The translations under genes and the position numbers were made by a program. From Haloimpatiens sp042688525 (GTDB taxonomy: Bacteria; Bacillota; Clostridia; Clostridiales; Clostridiaceae), in NCBI RefSeq assembly GCF_042688525.2, contig NZ_JBHWAB010000001.1:1922001-1986000 (forward strand): DNA of 64,000 bases, read 5' to 3'. Below, one piece after another: positions 61,643-64,000 of this stretch (position 1 is its first letter; each line of letters starts with the position of its first letter). The notes beneath the pieces were generated by a model. It searched no databases. It saw nothing but the letters and a program-made list of their open reading frames with translations, and was not told the DNA's origin.

Positions 61643-62902
61643 ATGAAAAAGAAGCAAGTATTTATTGGTTTCGCACTTATAATATTAATGGCTGCATTTG
61701 GTGTATTTCAATATGCAAAAGATTATAAACTAGCATTACATTTAGTTATTGGATTATCAATTGGATATGTTATGCAAAGATCAAGATTTGGATTTGCAGG
61801 CGGTATTAGAAAGATTTATTTGACTGGAGACAGTAGTTTAACAAAAGCACTAATGTTTTTATTTTCAATTACATTATTAGTAACAGCAGCTATACATTAT
61901 GGTTCATATGTAAATGGAGGAGATGTATTTTATAGAGCAGTTAAATCAGGAGCTGCAGTAATACCAGGTTCTGATTATGTTGAACCTGCAAATTTAGCTA
62001 CTATAATAGGTGGAATAATGTTTGGTATTGGTATGATGTTAGGCGGAGGATGTGCTTCAGGAACTCTTACAGATGCAGGAGAAGGAGAAGGAAGAGGATT
62101 AATTGTATTATTCTTCTTTTCAACAGGAGCATTATGGGGAGCGCATGATATGCCTTGGTGGACACAAAGTATATTCTTTAAGATAAAGAAACAACTTTAT
62201 TTACCAGATGCTTTTGGATTTGTAGGAACAATCATACTTTCATTATTAGGGTACTTAGCAATTTATATTATAGCAAAGAAATATGAAGACAAGAGAAGAA
62301 AAGAAAACACACTAAAAGTAGAGAAATATGCGGATTGGGAAAAGGAAGTGTCTCAAGCCAGAGAATATAAATTCTTTAGTAAAGAAACTTATCATAAGTT
62401 TTTTGTTAAAAGATGGTCTTATTACACTGGTGCAGTATTCATAATGATTATGTTTGTAACAATATTAGTAACAACAGGTACAAGCTGGGGAGTAACAGCA
62501 GTATTTGCACATTGGGCAGCTTGGTTCTATCAAGCTTTAGGAGTAGTAGATGTTTCTAATTGGGGATGGTTTGCCGGAAGAATGGATGCTGTAAATGGTG
62601 GATTTTTAAATCATCCAGGTTCAATGAGAAATATGGGAATAATTATAGGAGCGTTAATAGCACCATTACTTGCAGGACATTTCTCATTCAAGAAAAATTT
62701 CAAATTAAGAGATGTTTTATTCTATGCAATTGGTGGATTATTAATGGGATATGGAGCTAGAATAGCTTTAGGATGTAATGTAGGAGCATTATATTCAGGA
62801 TTATCTAATATGTCATTATCAGGATGGGTGTTCATGCCTTCTTTAACAATTGGTGGAATATTAGGTGTGAAATTAGCTCAAAAACTTAGAGTTACAATCT
62901 AA
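61643..62902 (+). CDS. YeeE/YedE-family sulfur transporter, fused full-length form
   Basis: A 419-residue membrane protein with ~11 helices. The first half carries GYVMQRSRFGFAGGIRKIY and FGIGMMLGGGCASGTLTDAGEGEG; the second carries GYGARIALGCNVGALYSGL. Each half is homologous to one of the split genes at 55069 and 56017. The conserved cysteines in GGGC and LGCN are the likely sulfur relay of the TsuA family. GAGGAG precedes the ATG. It follows the reductase by 262 bp and was probably an independent unit. Confidence 0.9.
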   Translation: MKKKQVFIGFALIILMAAFGVFQYAKDYKLALHLVIGLSIGYVMQRSRFGFAGGIRKIYLTGDSSLTKALMFLFSITLLVTAAIHYGSYVNGGDVFYRAVKSGAAVIPGSDYVEPANLATIIGGIMFGIGMMLGGGCASGTLTDAGEGEGRGLIVLFFFSTGALWGAHDMPWWTQSIFFKIKKQLYLPDAFGFVGTIILSLLGYLAIYIIAKKYEDKRRKENTLKVEKYADWEKEVSQAREYKFFSKETYHKFFVKRWSYYTGAVFIMIMFVTILVTTGTSWGVTAVFAHWAAWFYQALGVVDVSNWGWFAGRMDAVNGGFLNHPGSMRNMGIIIGALIAPLLAGHFSFKKNFKLRDVLFYAIGGLLMGYGARIALGCNVGALYSGLSNMSLSGWVFMPSLTIGGILGVKLAQKLRVTI

Positions 62903-62907
62903 AAAAA

Positions 62908-63024
62908 TATAATTTCTACTTTATGTGGGCTGAAAAAGCATGTATTGTGTAAAAAACATTTGAACAAGGTTTAGAATTTCTTACCTTAGCAAAAGTTTTT
63001 CATATAATATATGCTTTTGTTTGT
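62908..63024. repeat. Dispersed repeat family 3, copy 2
   Basis: TATAATTTCTACTTTAT, then ATTGTGTAAAAAACATTTG, then a TATAATATATGC block, in the same order as 11018-11138. Starts 5 bp after the transporter stop. Confidence 0.6.
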
Positions 63025-63145
63025 TTTGATAGTTAAATGGTTTATTTGTATTAAGTGGAAATTTGTATTAAAAGATAAAATATTGTGATAAAATAAATAA
63101 GAAATGTAAAAGTAAAGATAAAAGGTAAGGGAAAGGAGTTAAAAA

Positions 63146-63826
63146 ATGAAGCACAAAAGTTTTATGAAGTTTATGAGTATTTCATTAATTTTTATATTTG
63201 CTCTTTTGATAGGGGGTTGTTCTAAAAAGGAAGAAAAATCTGAAGATAAAGCCACTAAAACAGAAGAAAAGCAAGAAGTCAAGATAGAGAAAAAATCAAA
63301 TGATAAAAATCCAGTAGTAACAATAGAAATGGAAAATGGTAAAAAGATTAAAATAGAATTGTATCCAGAAATAGCTCCTAACACTGTAAGAAATTTTGTT
63401 TCTCTAGTTAAAAAAGGATTTTATGATGGATTAACTTTTCATAGGGTAATTCCAGGATTCATGGTGCAAGGAGGAGACCCAAAAGGTACTGGTGTTGGAG
63501 GTCCAGGATATTCAATTAAAGGGGAGTTTTCATCAAATGATTTTAAAAATGATTTAAAGCATGAAAGAGGAGTAATATCTATGGCAAGGTCTCAAATGCC
63601 AGATTCAGCAGGTTCACAATTTTTTATAATGGTTAAGGAAGCACCACACTTAGATGGAGAGTATGCAGCTTTTGGTAAGGTAATAGAAGGAATGGAAGAG
63701 GTAGATAGAATAGTTTCTGCTAAAAGAGATGAAAATGATAAACCATTAGAAGCTCAAAAAATGAAAAAGGTAACAGTAGATACTTTTGGAGTTAAATACA
63801 ACGAGCCAGAAAAGATTAAAGAATAA
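63146..63826 (+). CDS. Cyclophilin-type peptidyl-prolyl isomerase, lipoprotein
   Basis: A 226-residue exported foldase. The signal peptide ends LLIGGC (lipobox cysteine 25) and a charged KE-rich linker (~27-55) leads to the cyclophilin domain, with FHRVIPGFMVQGGDPKGTG and the SQFFIM strand intact. It isomerises prolyl bonds outside the membrane. GGAG precedes the ATG. A REP copy follows 7 bp past the stop. Confidence 0.93.
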   Translation: MKHKSFMKFMSISLIFIFALLIGGCSKKEEKSEDKATKTEEKQEVKIEKKSNDKNPVVTIEMENGKKIKIELYPEIAPNTVRNFVSLVKKGFYDGLTFHRVIPGFMVQGGDPKGTGVGGPGYSIKGEFSSNDFKNDLKHERGVISMARSQMPDSAGSQFFIMVKEAPHLDGEYAAFGKVIEGMEEVDRIVSAKRDENDKPLEAQKMKKVTVDTFGVKYNEPEKIKE

Positions 63827-63833
63827 AATATAT

Positions 63834-63890
63834 GGGGACGGTTCATTAATATAGTCTGTAAATTACAGCTAAAATTAATGAACCGTCCCC
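63834..63890. repeat. REP-like hairpin, canonical 57-bp copy
   Basis: GGGGACGGTTCATTAAT arm pairs with ATTAATGAACCGTCCCC. Here ATTAT/ATAAT is replaced by ATTAAT/ATTAAT on both arms, keeping pairing. Confidence 0.9.
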
Positions 63891-63918
63891 TTAATTCTGC
63901 CCAAATAATATTATCCAG

Positions 63919-63946
63919 TTGCGAAAGATGGAAACTTTCGTATAAT
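63919..63946 (+). promoter_or_regulatory. Promoter of the gene at the window end, with palindromic spacer
   Basis: TTGCGA (63919-63924), 16-bp spacer, TATAAT (63941-63946). CGAAAG (63922-63927) and CTTTCG (63935-63940) form an inverted repeat within the spacer, a possible operator position. Confidence 0.55.
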
Positions 63947-63981
63947 TAAGTTAAAAAGTATGTTAAGAAGGGAAGGATAAT

Positions 63982-64000
63982 ATGTTTGATATAAAAATTT
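63982..64000 (+). CDS. Start of a gene cut by the window end
   Basis: ATG at 63982 follows GGGAAGG and a promoter, and reads MFDIKI before the window ends. The product cannot be identified from six residues. Confidence 0.5.

Overview
The window is low-GC DNA from an endospore-forming, anaerobic Firmicute, most likely a Clostridium of the botulinum/sporogenes type. This is an inference from very AT-rich coding with AGA-dominated arginine codons, CWB2 cell-wall repeats, spore photoproduct lyase, a HydG-type radical SAM enzyme, a T-box, strong GGAGG ribosome sites with frequent TTG starts, and dispersed palindromic repeats. No rRNA, tRNA, CRISPR array or prophage was seen.

Layout. 1-5.2 kb: the 3' part of a CWB2/glucosaminidase cell-wall protein, a chemoreceptor whose ribosome site lies in a TnpB relic, an FAH-family enzyme and a small Xre regulator. 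5.3-9.2 kb: an AgrA/AgrC-like two-component pair, then a canonical LytTR direct repeat in front of a BcrA-type ABC exporter. 9.3-11 kb: an isoleucine-type T-box controlling brnQ. 11.2-19.1 kb: DMT exporter, acetyltransferase, DEAD helicase, cold-shock protein, Xre/TPR regulator and spore photoproduct lyase, with many MITE copies between them. 19.7-27.8 kb: a peptide-sensing/resistance module (ABC-FtsX transporter with a BceR-like operator, and an OmpR/kinase pair) interrupted by a three-gene LanFEG-like immunity operon with a different codon style. 28-31 kb: bioY-bioD-bioA behind a textbook BirA operator. 31-38.5 kb: ElaA-like GNAT, MarR, threonine aldolase, a 7TM-PAS-GGDEF cyclase, and proBA. 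38.7-45 kb: WG-repeat protein, a hydrolase relic, flavin reductase, a HydG paralogue lacking one auxiliary-cluster cysteine with a translationally coupled small protein, and a RAYT transposase bounded by the ends of a REP-like palindrome. 45.2-54.9 kb: S41 protease, a two-component system with PepSY lipoprotein, an amidase/deacetylase pair, threonine synthase with a YheO-like regulator, and a Nudix hydrolase. 55-62.9 kb: sulfur locus (split YeeE/YedE halves around TusA, LysR, AGCS transporter, CoA-disulfide/persulfide reductase with rhodanese, fused YeeE/YedE). The window ends with a cyclophilin lipoprotein and the start of another gene.

Two repeat systems run through the window. One is a ~57-bp perfect hairpin with GGGGACGGTTCAT ends, placed mostly just after stop codons; its ends also bound the RAYT gene at 44.0-44.9 kb, so that enzyme is the likely mobiliser. 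The other is a ~257-bp MITE with CTCAACTTTCGCAG ends; three copies are flanked by 8-bp target duplications and one carries a nested relative. The observations I rank highest are the RAYT/REP system, the HydG paralogue with its small partner and candidate attenuator leader, the interrupted Bce-like module, and the split/fused sulfur transporters.
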